64,000 nucleotides of DNA from Symsagittifera roscoffensis (Eukaryota; Xenacoelomorpha; Acoela; Convolutidae), in contig NC_087063.1 in NCBI RefSeq assembly GCF_963678635.1, positions 20,032,701 through 20,096,700 of the forward strand, in the 5' to 3' direction. Shown in pieces: positions 21,460-34,254 of this stretch (positions are counted from its first letter, which is position 1; the number at the start of each line of letters is the position of its first letter). Both the position numbers and the translations under genes were made by a program. Under the pieces are notes generated by a model. The model did not search any database. It saw nothing but the letters and a program-made list of their open reading frames with translations, and had not been told where the DNA came from.

Positions 21460-22050
21460 TTGACTCGAATACCCTACTCGTGAATTCGCTGTGTTCTGAG
21501 CTGCTGTTATGGCATCGTCTAACTTTTTAATTTTAACATAAATGTCATCGTCTACTTTTGCCACGTATTTTGCCTTGCTGCAGTATGTATCTAGAATTTT
21601 ATACGCAACCAGCATTTTCAGAGTTAAAAAGTAATACCCTTCGTGGCTATTGACAGTAATAATATCATTATATTTCTGATTCTCTTGATAAATTTTTATC
21701 GCTTCCTTTTCTGATTGTGGTCTGCCCACAACAAAATAAATCACCCATGTGTTTTTCAAATTTTCTTCTTCCATTAAACTGTAATTTGCATAGGTTGATC
21801 GAATTACTTCACGTTGATTATTGAAGGACAAGCGACTCAGAGCTAAAAGTACTCGTAATCCTTGATTATCTTCGCATACTGAAAAGTTGGTCGATAAACT
21901 TTCGAACAAAAGTTTCGAAGATGCGATAAGGTTTCCAGGCACTTGGTTCGTTTGAAGACTGAAAGGGGGAAGGAAATCCAGAAGAAACCTCGGGTCGATG
22001 TCAGAGGATCTCTGGATGTTGCAAATAAAAGCCAGTAACATCAATTTCAT
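21460..22050 (-). CDS. GT31 beta-1,3-glycosyltransferase, gene A, exon 1
   Basis: Gene A encodes a Golgi-type beta-1,3-galactosyltransferase-like enzyme (UDP-sugar dependent, CAZy GT31). Exon 1 gives 197 residues: a short hydrophobic N-terminus (MKLMLLAFIC), the acceptor/donor motif REVIRSTYAN (family RxxxRxTW), and the metal-binding DDD at residues 167-169 in KVDDDIYVK. The donor is CAA|GTATGA at 21459 (phase 0), joined to CAG|AAC at 20355, also phase 0. The N-terminal anchor is short for a type II membrane protein, so an upstream exon is possible. The gene is head to head with gene B at 25075. Confidence 0.75.
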
Positions 22051-22257
22051 CGTCGCACCTTTGTTTTTGCTTGAAGCTTGTTTTCAAATTGAAGCCTGCT
22101 GGAATAAAGTTTTCTAGTTTGTCAAAGTTACATTGTAGCACTGCGTATAATATTGTCCCTCTAGAAAAGCACAATTAAATAGTAGTTAATTCACGTTAAA
22201 AAGGATTCGTTTCATAAAATCATCTGAAAACTATTGATGTTCTGAGCTCAAAATTAA

Positions 22258-22855
22258 ACAAGACTGCTCGTATCAGGGCGAAGCCCTGAATGTTCCGACT
22301 GCCTTTTAATGTTTAATAAAATGTAACAAGACTGCTTGTATCAGGGCGAAGCCCTGAATGTTCCGACTGCCTTTTAAGGTTTATGGAGCAGCAGTAATAA
22401 CATAAAAATTTAAATGAAATTAAATAAAAAAAAAATTTTTTTTTTTTCAAACTTGAAATTTTTTATGAAAATCATCCCCCCACACGCCATATTAAGTACA
22501 AAAAGATAGATTTCGCTCCTATTATTCTATCAATTATGGAATATAAGCTTTCTTGAACCAATTTGGAATGATTTCTAAGGCGGATTAAATCTCCGCTTAC
22601 GCGTTAATAGCGCCAATTATATCGCGCGTTAATTGTCCCAAATTGGTCAAAATGGCAATCTTTAAACCCTCATAACTTTACACAAAATGATCACAGGTGA
22701 AATATCTTTTCAAATTTAAGCTCACGACAACAATAGCTTTCGAATAATATTAAAAAATTCCGTCAAAAAAGGCTAGTTAAAAAGTCGAAATTTGTCGAAA
22801 AAAAACCACCCCGAGCACAAATATTCTGTTACTTTCGTATCGAAAGTCGGAACAA
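22258..22855 (+). repeat. Dispersed repeat family R1, copy A
   Basis: It starts with CAAGACTGCTCGTATCAGGG and a hairpin CAGGGC-GAA-GCCCTG; the terminal 53 bp is duplicated in tandem (22258-22310 and 22326-22378). It ends near CCCCGAGCACAAATATTC and a second hairpin TTTCGTATCGAAA. Related copies: 42270-42845, 44266-44770, 44925-45425 (reverse), plus end fragments at 39390, 40350 and 41612 and a reverse remnant at about 30480-30800. Confidence 0.75.
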
Positions 22856-23569
22856 AAAATACTTGGCCTTCAAAGAGAACGGAATATTCATGCTTGGTGA
22901 GGTGTTTTTAATTCAGTCAATTTTTGGCGAACGAAAAAATTTTTAGCTTAAATGAAGATGCAATCAATATTACTTTTGTTCAAATTTAACAATCAAAAAA
23001 TGCAATCAACTCCCTGCAATCAAATTTAAAATGATATTTTACCGATATTTTTTTGCAAAGTTTTGGGAGTTTGAAAATTGCCAGTTTGACCATGCTCTGG
23101 AATAAATTATGCGCACTTTGAAGATTTTCTCTATTGTCCTGAAAGTGTAACGCAAATTACCCTGCTTACCCAAATTAAAATTGTTCCAAATTGAATTGAG
23201 ACTAGCTAATCGGTCGTATTAATTTCATACGACTCAAAATTTCACACTTTATTTTTTGATAGTATCCAAAATTTATAATTTTCGATATTTTCTTTCACCA
23301 AAGGGGGCAGTCGGAACCTTCAGGGTTTTGCCTTGATATGCGGGCATTCTTGTTGGTAACATTATGGGGTTATAATCGCGTAAGCGGCTAATTATGCCAT
23401 TCCAAATTGAATTGCCACAAACAATTTGGTTTTTGTTCTAGTTTTTGAGAAAAGCGATGGATTAATTGTGCTCGGGGTGATTTTGTTCTCCAGAAAAAAG
23501 TTCAATTTAGCTAGCACTTTTGGCGGAAATTTTGAAAATCATACAAAAATTAAAGTTGTCTTGAGTTCC

Positions 23570-24740
23570 TGAATAGCTTGCTTAGAGAAAACCAACTTTT
23601 TGCAAAGCAAATTGCTGTGAAATAACTTGAAGTTTTAAAACTTAAATTGCTACCTTAAAAACTCAGTTTTTAGCTAAAAAATTCTATCTATAAAACAACT
23701 ATGCAATATTTCAAGCGTTCATAGCTGGGATAAGAGAAACATGAACTTTCACGAGCTGATTTGTTCTAAAAAAGCATTTGAACTACGTCAACGTTTCATC
23801 GATTGAATGGCTGCAATATCAAATTTTGAACTTTTTGTCATCCGATTGGCTCGAATAGATTGCTTTGAAACACTTTTCTTTTTTTGCAACGCACGTTGGT
23901 CCAAAAATTACTTGAAAAATAACTTTCTTAGGGTAACTTGAAATTTCTGCCATTCGATTTGCTTCATTATTTTCTTGTTATCCGGTTAGCTCTATGAATT
24001 AACTTAAAATATTATAGCTTGAAGGGCTTGTATCGAAAAACTTTAAGTTTTCGCAAAATGATTCGGTCTGAGAAAGACAGATATTTACTAGATGAAAGCT
24101 TCTTTAACTGGAATCGCTTGCTTAGAAAAACTTTAACGGTTCACCATCCAATTCGCTGCATGAAATTTAAAGAGGTAATTCAAAGTTCCATAGCTGGAAC
24201 AGCTCGCTTAGAAAATCTTTAACTTACCGAGAACTGATTCGGTTTATAAATTAACATAAAGTATTTAAAATTTCATTGCTTTAATGGCTTCAAAAAAAAT
24301 GATCTTTTTGCCATCCACTTGGCTACATGAACTATCTTGGAATAATTCAAAGCTTCATAAATAATAGCTTGCTTAGAAAAACTCAGTTCGGAAATAATTT
24401 GATGTGTTTTCAAAGTATCAAAGCATGAATTACTTCAATCAATAAATTGTTAGATTTCTCTAACAAAACGATTCCGTCAAAGAAATAACTTGAAGTTTTC
24501 CGAAAATTCTGAGCTGAAACAGCTTGCTCAGAAAAATTTAAACGTTTTATTATCCGATTCGCTCTTTGAAATTACTTGAAATATTTCAAAATTTTCATCG
24601 AACGAACAGCTTGCTCAGAAAAATTTCAAAGACTTCTTTCGTTCCATGATATGATTCGAAGTACTTCATAGTTTCGTAGCTGAAATAGCTTGCTTAGAAA
24701 ATTTATCGGACAATATTTTCATTTTTTTCGAAATAATTCT
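23570..24740. repeat. Degenerate tandem array
   Basis: The motif AGCTTGCTTAGAAAAACTTTAA recurs in diverged form at about 23577, 24115, 24200, 24366, 24518, 24608 and 24690, each followed by a version of ATTCGCTnnnTGAAATTACTTGAA. Units are roughly 85-170 bp. It looks like an old minisatellite or satellite. Confidence 0.6.
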
Positions 24741-25074
24741 GATCTTCAAGCTGAAACTTACAAAAATCGGCGTTTTGGGTTCTATTCAATTGAAAAATTG
24801 GATGTCAGATTGCTGCTGAATGAAAATTGTTTCAAAGTTAGCGGCTAGAATATATTCAAAAAATCTTTAAGCCGTTCTGTATTTTTGTATCATAAAGAGT
24901 CACAAACCATAGAACAAACACATTCACATTTAATAAAAAACAATTCATCTATCTCAATTCAAATTTATTAGTTTTCTTCACACGAACATAAAAACTGTAG
25001 CTCTGCTGAGCGTTTTCTTACAATTAGCGATTCAGATTCGTATACTCTTATGATAATTTTTTTACAGTCAACGT

Positions 25075-26427
25075 TTGCTCACGTCTAATGCGTGTCATTT
25101 AGTGCTGCAGCGTAAACCAACTGTTCAGCATCTGAAAATGATTTATTCAATGAGAATAAAACCTTCAAAATTTGCCTTACAAATAACCCTTTCATTGATA
25201 ATTAGCGTTGTAATTTTCAATTATATCATTTGCTACAACTCTAAAAAGGATGATGTATTTTCAGAATCCTCTCAAACTGATAATTTAATTTCTTATAGTA
25301 GAAACAGTTATGAAAGTATGAAGCAGCTAGGAACCAAAACTGAAGTTTTTTCTGATTTCTCCGAAGAGTATCGTTGTATAAAACAGCCCTGGGGTCAATT
25401 TAACGATGAAGTTCACCCGAAAGCACCTATTCACCTATTACCTGACGGCCTCGATATATTAAACGACAGTTCAAACGCTGCGCGTCTATTAGAAAAGTGC
25501 TCAAAATTTGCTTCTAAAAAGATACGGGTTCTTATGATCAACTCCCGCGTCGGGTCGTATTTACAACGCTCAGCTTTGCGTCAGACTTACTTTCCTTTTA
25601 TGGAAAGCATTCATTCGAGCGATTCAAAATGGATTTACTTTTTTGCGACAAATCGTCCCAGTAAAAGAAATGATTTACTGAAAATAAAAGAAGAAAATCG
25701 ACATTATGGTGATGTCATTATTTTTAACACTTCTGAAGGTTATCAGTTGACTCCGCTAAAAATTCTTTCATCGATGAAATTTGCGTTTTGTTATTGTTCA
25801 AACATGGAATACTTTCTTAAAGCTGACGATGACACCTATTTGCGTGTCCAAAAAATTGAATATACACTTTTGAATCTCCAGGCAAAATTGGACGAAACTT
25901 TTCCTACTATGAAAAATGAAGAAACAGGCCACGTGCCACTAAACACAGCGGGTAAATGCAACACACAAAAGACGCCTCGACAAGGAAAACACAAGGTAGC
26001 CTTTGATGTGATCTCTTCAGAAAGGATGCCTTTCAAATACTGCTGGGGTCAACTGTCAATTTGGGCAAAACCGATTGTTGAAAACTTGATATCGAATTGC
26101 GCTCAACATTGTATCGGGTTTTATAAAGGCGAAGCTGGCATCTCGAACTTCTCAAGACCTTGTCTTTGGAGGCCCGAAGATATGTATTTGGGATCTTGTA
26201 TGCATGCTTCATATCGAGAAAAAGCGGTGATCCAGAGCCTCAAGCAAAACGCTATCATTTTAGCTGACCCGACGAAACCGAAATTGAAAAATAGAGATTT
26301 CTTGATCATAGGAGATCGGAATAGTCCGAAGAAGATGAACGATGTCCATCAATTTTATCTTCGTTTGACAAACAAGCACGTGAGCGCAAATCATTCCTCT
26401 AACATAGCGAAAACTGTTGTAAGCTGA
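25075..26427 (+). CDS. GT31 beta-1,3-glycosyltransferase, gene B (single exon)
   Basis: This 450-residue type II membrane enzyme is of the beta-1,3-galactosyltransferase family, expected in the Golgi and transferring a UDP-sugar to a glycan acceptor. A cytoplasmic tail is followed by a membrane anchor (residues about 36-57), then a stem. Motifs in order are RSALRQTYF (166-174), NTSEGYQLTPLK, the metal-binding ADDDTYLRV (D251-D253), YCWGQLSIWA (from 322) and PEDMYLGSCM (E368, D369). Cysteines match a secreted-side catalytic domain. ATG 25075 is the first in-frame start; ATG at codons 24 or 27 would give a shorter, more usual tail. Intronless, whereas gene A has one intron, so a retroposed or intron-less paralogue is possible. 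An AATAAA lies 93 nt after the stop. Confidence 0.85.
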   Translation: MLTSNACHLVLQRKPTVQHLKMIYSMRIKPSKFALQITLSLIISVVIFNYIICYNSKKDDVFSESSQTDNLISYSRNSYESMKQLGTKTEVFSDFSEEYRCIKQPWGQFNDEVHPKAPIHLLPDGLDILNDSSNAARLLEKCSKFASKKIRVLMINSRVGSYLQRSALRQTYFPFMESIHSSDSKWIYFFATNRPSKRNDLLKIKEENRHYGDVIIFNTSEGYQLTPLKILSSMKFAFCYCSNMEYFLKADDDTYLRVQKIEYTLLNLQAKLDETFPTMKNEETGHVPLNTAGKCNTQKTPRQGKHKVAFDVISSERMPFKYCWGQLSIWAKPIVENLISNCAQHCIGFYKGEAGISNFSRPCLWRPEDMYLGSCMHASYREKAVIQSLKQNAIILADPTKPKLKNRDFLIIGDRNSPKKMNDVHQFYLRLTNKHVSANHSSNIAKTVVS

Positions 26428-26519
26428 AGATTATGCAAAAATTTTGACATACCATACAGCCAGTGGATATTCGATTCTTTCCTCCGATGAAAATTGTGAT
26501 TTCATTTTGGTAAAATGAA

Positions 26520-26525
26520 AATAAA
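26520..26525 (+). terminator. Polyadenylation signal AATAAA of gene B
   Basis: Canonical hexamer 93 nt downstream of the gene B stop codon. Confidence 0.6.
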
Positions 26526-29500
26526 CTCAAGCTTTAAGCAAATTGTTTTATACTTTTTTTTCCAAATACAAGAGCATTTTTTAGGTTTCAGTGCAGTTTT
26601 GCTTTCAAATTGTATATAATTATATATGAAAAATTTAGATAAAATTGATTTCAAGTAAACTGGGTTTAAAGGGTTTCAACTCATGCTTTCTTTCAAGAAT
26701 CTCAGTTGCAATATTTTGAGGCTTTATTTAAGCATATAACTCCAGAAGTCTTACATCATTAAATAGTTGTAACAGTTCAAAAAATGGTGTCTGAATTATT
26801 CCTTTGGGGTTCAAATTACTTCAAGTAAATTGTGCATTGATTAAACTTAATTGACAGCTTTAGATAAATTTAAAAAGGTACAAAAATTTCTTCAGAGACT
26901 ATCTGTTTTTGAATCATTCGAAAGAATCATAGTTAGCAGGAAAAAATTTTCGGAAAATGGAGGATTAAACATGTCTGTCTAACACGTATTTTAGGTTCAG
27001 ATGTAGCCCTAGAAACGTTTGTGGGAAGCATTCATGCAGGCAAAGCTGGCAAAGCTGGCGTCCGCCCCTGCCCTGGATGGACCCAGGTGACAGTGTGGAG
27101 ACGATTTGCTAACCTTTTCAGAAAGTCAGCCAGTTTACTATCAACTGTTTTTCAAATTTAATCCAAATATTTTGGAAGAGGATTTTTGCGTGAATATATA
27201 CTAACCCTGAACTGAGATAGTGAATCAATTACCCTGAATCATAGGCGGGATTTTCTCGAGGGGGGGGCGGATTTTCAAGAAATTTTCAAAATTATGTCGA
27301 CATTTTTTTTAGGTCGACCAAATTGATTTTCCGAGTTCTCCCAAAAAGACCCTGTTTCGGCCAAATTTTCTGCGCCGCAAAATGGATATCTCAAAATAGT
27401 ACAAAGGAAGACGCTTTGGGCTGGCAGGGGTGTCGAATCCCTCAGGGGGGGGGGGGGCGTCCGCCCCTGCCCTGAATAATAAATCAATAATAAAAAGAAG
27501 CAAGCTCTCGAGGTACAAATTGAAACATAAGTCGATTACTTTGACCCGGAAAAATTCCAGAAAACTATAGGCTGAAACAACCAAATTTGTTTGCATTCTA
27601 CTAATTATCTGCCATGTCAAAGATTATGTCAAACTTGCAACTTGAACCAAAAAGATAAATAAAGTTGAATGAAGGTGGCTTAATGACCTAAGAATCCTAA
27701 TGAATTTTTTGTCTTGTTGCGGCTGAAAAACAAATTAAAACCATATGATTTATGTCGAAAAACAAGCACGGGTTTATATTTTTGTCTTTTAAAGAAACAA
27801 AATGATTTCTTTTTTATGGTCTTTTTTGCCTTTCTTCCGTAATTATTTGAACTTTTGTTATGATTTGAAGGTTATGAATATACAGTACTGATTTAAATTA
27901 CCGGACGAAATGTGCGAAAATAAAATTGAGCGAGGCGCTAATGTGTTTCTAAAAAATTCTTTTTGTTCAAAGTTAACGGTTTTTTACATATTAATTAAGA
28001 CCATTTATCCACGGGGGAAAGTACCAACACAAGAGCTGTACAGCTCATCACGGCGAACCGCTGTTCTGCCCCTGTTTAAGAATTACATGCATTTTTTTTG
28101 GTTATTTTTCTGGGCTGAGTAATGTTGCTTCACCCTCAAGCAACGAGCACGGATCATGATGGGCCTCGAACATCCGACCTTTCGATTGAGAGGCGGAGAC
28201 GAAACCACTTCACCACCGCTCCCCTATTAACGATAATTTAAATGTTCAAAAACCAAAAAAGTCTTGCTACATTTTTATGGGCTTATTTTCGCTGTGTAGA
28301 TAATCAAGGTTCGGAATTTTTACTTTAAAACTATAGTTACATAGACTATCATAAAAAACTTAAGCCTCTAAATCTACACTTCGGAAATTTTTTTTTTATG
28401 ACATCCGTTTTTTGTGACATCTCATGGACCGTTTTTTTGTGACATTTTTTTGTGACATCTCATGGAGTTTCGAACAAAAAGTTGAATCAGCTTTATAATT
28501 ATTATCAATATAATTATTCGATCAATTTTGGTCGAGAAAGAAGCCACTGCCAAATAACCCTAAATTTGGACATCAACGGGGTTAAATTTTCGAGAAAAAC
28601 CACAATAATTGAAAACGTGGTTTTTCAGAAGAAATCATCTTTGAACTATACCCTAGCGCCTAATTTTACGTGAGAAAACCCCTGAAAATGCGTCATCATT
28701 CTAATTAAATGAATTCAACTGCAAAATTAGGGAAAAAAAAGGGTGATGTTATGGGGCTATATAAATTTCCGGGAAAAGCGATATTGTAGTCATCGACGGA
28801 AACATAAAGTCTGCCAAGCATTGCATTTTACTTGAAACTCACATGATACAGAATAATTATTTGGACCGTTCGGACCATTTGTTCCAGCAAGACGATGCCA
28901 GTTGACATAATTCCAAATTTTCGACAAACTTATTTCTTCTTATTTGTCAAGTTTTTAAAATATTTTCGGCCATTCCGGACGACTAGATTCATCTGTTATA
29001 TGAAAAATTTCCTCGTAGATCAAATGCAGTTCCTCGTAGATCAAATGCTTTGAATAATTGAATAGCAAACCAAAAATTATATATATTGATTATGTTTAAA
29101 TTTTATCTGTTTTTATTAGTTATTTAAAAAGATTTATGAAAAAAATTTGAAAAAAGGTAATTTATCCATTAATAGATTTTATAGTTTTTTGTCCCTTTTA
29201 AATTAAGTCAGCACTTTAAAAAAAATACAAATTATCAATAAATGCTTAGACTTTTTGGTTGAGCCGTTCAGCAAGAAAGCCGGACTAATATAAGAATGGC
29301 CCAAAAGAAAACAAACTAAATCTGATTGGTTCAAAAAATGAATGGATAATTTTACAGAAACTCAAACATTACAAATGTTTTGACGATACTATTTGTTTTT
29401 TTTTCACAGGAAAGATGTTCTCGGAAAACATTAAACAGCGGGATAAGAAACAGTCTGGTAACTATGAATTCGGTTAATTAGTTTTTTCTACTCTTAGACC

Positions 29501-31259
29501 CAGACTGCTCTCAAACATTTTTCTCAAATCACTCTTTTTATTACATAAAAATCAAATAAAAAACATACATGCACGAGAGTATATATAACAGCCGAAGAAG
29601 TATAAGGCAACCGAAAATGCGCGGAGTATGCCACATCATTTGAATGATTTGCATTACTTGATTTGAAAAACCACATCATTTGAATGAATTTGCATTACTT
29701 TCGAAACCGTTACATATTTGTTACTTAACTAGTATATGACACTTATAAATATTCGGATGATTGATACTTCAACTGATGTAAACTTCGACTGGTTTATATA
29801 CCACCACCGCTTTAGTTTTTTTCTCTTTTTTTTCCACGCAAACTCAGGTTACACAAAAAATTATCGAAACGGGTCAAGTGATACATCAAATTGAAGCCAT
29901 TTTAGTCGAGGTTCAAACGACATTACAAAAACCAAAAAAAACTTCATAGTATTGAGAAAAATTGGTGTTTAGTTCGAGCATATAAAGCGAGTAAGCAGGC
30001 TTACAACAGCTTCTTTATGCATAATTTAAGCCCTAAAAGCTTATTTTCAGGTATATAAAGTTAGTTTTCACAAAAAAAAAATTTTAAATTTTTTTTCGCC
30101 ATTTTACTACGAAGAACTTTTGTTCAATTTGACTTTTTTGTTGTGACTGTTAAATATACCTAAATTATAGCTATACGTCAAATTTTTTATCACACCACGC
30201 AGAAAAAACTAGGCTATTTTTTTTTTAATTTAGTTATTTAAAGACTATGCTCGGAACTATTCGTGCTAGTTGCACAGTAACAGGCTATCATTTTGAATGT
30301 TGCCCAGTGCTTTCTCAATAAAAACATAATAACATGAACGCTAAAATTAAATTCATCTTTTTGAATTACATATGACACCGTGCTTTTTTGGTCTAATTTT
30401 TAAGAAAGTGACGGGAAATTTGTGCGCTCGATAGTTTTTGTAGCTAGACCAATAGCGAATTTCCACTAAACCTTTAATTAAAACTTTTTAACTATTAACG
30501 CGTAAGCGGAGAATTAATCGCTCAGTACATTACTTCAAAAAAATTACTCCAGGAAAACTAAATGGCAGTCTTATGTTTCATATGTTTTTGATGTACTAGT
30601 GTATTCCCCAGATGTTTATGTGAAAAATCTTCCCAACGTTTTGTCAGACGCTGCTTTTTGATCCAACTTTCAAAAAGTGATGGATATTTTTTCACTGGGG
30701 TCTTTTTTCAGAGTACATTAATTTCTAATGACCAAACTCAAAAAGATATTTCACCTGTGATTTTTTGTGAATTTATAAGAATTTCAAAAGTTTCAATTTG
30801 GCGTAATTTTTGGCCTGTTCTACGCATATAGCAAATGCGGCAAAAAAAATAATTTGGGCACGTTAACTACAGCAAACTATGTGGTAGGAGACGCGAAATA
30901 CATCACATTGCAATGAACATTGGGCGTGGGGGGTCGAAACAGTGGGCGTGCCTTAATAGATTTTGTCTTGTATAGATTCTTAAGTAATCTTCCAAAAAAC
31001 GTACTATATATTTTGTTTTGCCAACAAATGTGCACGGCAGTCAATATTTTAGGAAAAGATGGCAAGCTTACCATATTTTTAAAGTTTGTAAAAATTTTGC
31101 CGTAAAAAATGGATGCCTTGAGAGAGTCGAGCTGCTGAAAAACAACTCATGCAACCCCCTCCCCCAATTTTCCGCACCCTTAACCCACTACAACCCAAAT
31201 GATAATAACCTCAAAATCAGGTAGTTTTGATTTTTCTCGTTTGACAGCAACAATTTAAA
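26526..31259. other. Gene-poor spacer
   Basis: AT-rich, with no supported protein gene. It contains G-run repeats (27261, 27444) next to a duplicated GCGTCCGCCCCTGCCCTG motif (27058 and 27457), a dispersed repeat at 27265-27385 shared with 38105-38220, a tRNA-like sequence at 28145-28224, and a reversed R1 remnant at about 30480-30800. Confidence 0.55.
28145..28224 (-). tRNA. tRNA-like sequence (pseudogene or SINE head)
   Basis: On the minus strand a GGGAGCGG acceptor-like start is followed by an A-box match (TGGTGAAGTGG), a CGCCTCTCAATCG stretch in the anticodon-arm position and a B-box match (TGTTCGAGGCCC). The 3' side does not restore a clean seven-base acceptor stem and no CCA-like end is seen. 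I therefore read it as a tRNA-derived SINE head or pseudogene, not a working tRNA. It resembles tRNA-Glu most, without certainty. Confidence 0.5.
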
Positions 31260-31591
31260 TCACTCGTTAATATCGCAATCTTCCAGCGTCGAAACCCAAT
31301 CGTTTCTATTTTGGTGACAATCGCTGCAGCAACTCCAGATTTTCCTGGTCCAGATAAGTTTCACCTCCTGTCTGAACTGGACGTTAACCAAAAAATTTAT
31401 CACAGGCGTCATGATAAACATGAGCAGGTTGATGAAGTCGGAGACCATTGTAAGCATTATCATCAGTCCCGGATCCACGAAGAAGTCTCCGATATGTCGC
31501 TCAGCCTTGTAGTATCCAACAGCCTGCACGATTACTTGTGGGTACAGAAACAGAATAGCCAGGAATGTTGACAGTTTGAACATTTTTGATA
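31260..31591 (-). CDS. Rhodopsin-like GPCR, exon 3 (TM6-TM7, C-terminus)
   Basis: The acceptor is GGTTTAG|TA at 31591, phase 1, continuing exon 2. It encodes TM6 (STFLAILFLYPQVIVQAV, with Pro but no CWxP), TM7 ending in TPVINFLVNVQFR (in the place of NPxxY...FR) and a short Cys-containing tail (CCSDCHQN) that may be palmitoylated. Stop at 31260-31262. Introns 1 and 2 are 4.7 and 6.8 kb and filled with repeats. Confidence 0.75.
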
Positions 31592-33657
31592 CTAAACCAC
31601 AAGGAACATTTAAAAATACCACATAAAATCAGATCGTTCTAGGTGCTCATTTCACAAACCGTCAAAACAGCCAAAAGTTCAATGTCCGAATGTACACGGG
31701 ATACTATTTTTTTGGGCTCCAGAAACTAGACAAGATGAACGCTACAATTTGTTTTCAGAAAACGAAAACATATGTTAAATCATTTACTTTTCCATTTTAT
31801 TTTCCTACTTTTCAGGAGTGTTTCAAATTAAAATGGAAGTGTGAAAAGAAAATATATGGGGTATTCTCATGATTAAGGGACCGCATGATGGAAAAATTTC
31901 AACCAATCTGAATGCTTAGACGTTTCGATTGGTTAATAGTCATTTTCTTTTTATTTTTAAAATCAGTTTTAGGCTTTAATACCCGACTTCAATTTCGCAT
32001 TATTTGAAATTTCAAGTTTCTGTTTTTGCAAACTGATGAGTGCTTAATTTCAAAATTTTTGGGGCTTCATTGAAACCTTGGATAGTTTATTAGTTTTCAT
32101 AACTGCTAAATGTTGATCTTTGACGTGTTTGACAGCACACATAAAAAATTCTCAGCACCCATTAAAATGCGAAAAAAATAAAGCCCAAAAAACTGAAATC
32201 CCAAATTCAAAACCCAAATATTTTCAGTGCAAGGTTAAACTTAGATTTTAACTGGTTGTTTATAGTTATTAATCAAAAAACTGAACCGAAACCAACCACT
32301 CCGACCCCCTAAAATATTTTTGCAAAAAAGTCAAAAATTTGAAGAAAAAAACTGAGTTTCACCCAAGAACGAGTAGTTTTAATGCCAAGTTGATAAAAGT
32401 CAGATATACAAAAATATTTTGTTCGGAAAAACTTATGAAGAATGTTTTTAGAAAAAATGCAAAGTCTTTCCAGAAATCTTGACGAACAGCTTGTGGAACG
32501 TAAGAATTGCGTAACTTAACCATCTGGTTGACCCGTAGCCTTATATCAGGTCATTCCCTTTTAGTTTCTTTCAACTCTGGTTTCTTCCGCGCATGTGTTG
32601 GATTCTCAAAATCGAGCTGACTTGATTCGCATCTTTTCTCATTTTTTTTGCTTCAAATGAGTACATAAAGGTACACCCTAGCCGCAAGTTCGCTGAGTCA
32701 CTCGAAACCCTACCTTTAACATCGCAAGATCGTATTTCTGGTACTTGCCGCACTAGTTATGGCTTCAGTCTTATTTACCAGCAGTAAACCAGCAAAAACT
32801 GATCAATAAGATCTAAGAGGACTGATATACTAATCGGGTATGATCTTGATGATACTTCTATTTGCTGACATCGAAATCGTAATTTTACTACAACTTTCTC
32901 ACAGAAAACAAGTTAATTACCCTCATTCAATTTGAATTTTTATAATAATTTTATATTCTGTCAGCAAACTGTTACCACGGAACTATACAATTTCCTAGAT
33001 ACATCTGGTTTATTGGTATAAAGTATAGCAAAAGATCTTTCATCAAAGGGAAAAGCGAAGGATTAGCCTGTTTTCCGCCCGCCAATTTTTTGAACTTCAT
33101 CGGGAAGCTCACGTTGACCTAAATTCGTTTACAATAGATATCTTCGACATTAATTAAACAGATCCATTGCTGCAACTGTAACTTGATCAAACCAGCGGTG
33201 ACCCGCTTGATTAGTACAGAACTATTGGGCAGTTTGTATGAGCTGTGGACTCGCAAAAACTATCCGATAATGATAAACTAACACACCTCAAGATATTGGT
33301 TCTTCGTGAAGCATAAACAGCTCAAGTGCAAATGGCCTAGCAAGGCAGAAGGATGCTCTCAGGATTTTTGAAGGAAAATTTGGCTAACCACAACCAGACG
33401 TCCTTAAGTGTCTGAATAAACTAAACAACATAATTAACCTAACGACTATAAATTTAGCGACACGCTTGTTGAGATGCGTAGCTCAATGATATTTTGCATG
33501 AAGAAAGCTTTTGCAACCCAAAGCCCGTTAAAATGAATAAACTTTTCATCCAAGTTATCAAATAAAGTTGATGTGTTTTCATCGTTGTCCCATACCACCG
33601 ACCTCCTAAAAGCAACACTTCAAAGCTTCCATCCAACACGAAAGAGTCCTGTTTGTT

Positions 33658-33728
33658 CAAGCCAATCGTTTGTGATTTTTGAAGAGGGATGACGCGCCCT
33701 CTTCAAAAGTCCCAACGATTGGCTTGAA
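33658..33728. repeat. Imperfect palindrome inside the BEL/Pao region
   Basis: TCAAGCCAATCGTTTG...GAAGAGGG is followed after ATGACGCG by CCCTCTTC...CAACGATTGGCTTGA. Possibly a deletion or insertion scar, or a small foldback element. Confidence 0.6.
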
Positions 33729-34254
33729 GATAAACCCAAAGTTCATAAGCGCAAACTTCCATCTCGTGAACCGGATAATAGCTCTTCAAAAAAAAGGTTA
33801 ATGAAGACTCTTCGTCAAATTCCTAAGCAAAAAATGAAACAAAACTTCAGTATAGTCCCTGTTTGTGATAAAAAATAAGCATCCACTCTGGAAATGTAAC
33901 AACTTCAAAGAAAATCCAGCAATCACCGCGCCAGTTTTTTCGCGTAGACGTAGAGTAAGCTTTCTTTTATACCTTCGAGGAAATAGATAAAAAGGAATCG
34001 CCCTCAGCATAGGATTTGGCCTACGCTTAAATGATAGGGCACACAAAATTCCATGGAGCTGAGTGCATCTTTCGAGCCCGTACTCCGGAAAATGACCAGT
34101 GACAATTAAAAACCTCCCAACCATAAAAAGTCTTGCCGTTAAAAACTAAAAAGAGTCGAAAGCACTTAATTCAACAAGTTTAAAGAGTTTCAATGGCCTA
34201 ATGACTATGATAAATTATCAATTTCATCAAGTACTTAAGAAACTAGTGGAGTTG

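Larger units (their letters stand above)
22051..25074. other. Intergenic region between head-to-head GT31 genes
   Basis: No coding sequence is supported. It holds a dispersed repeat copy (22258-22855), a reversed fragment of the same family (about 23290-23400) and a degenerate tandem array (about 23570-24740). The promoters of both GT31 genes should lie at its two ends; I see no convincing core element. Confidence 0.6.

Noticed and set aside
27910-28673. Small plus-strand ORFs (70 and 73 codons) in the spacer
   Set aside because: Chance open frames in AT-rich DNA, no domain, one overlapping the possible SINE body.
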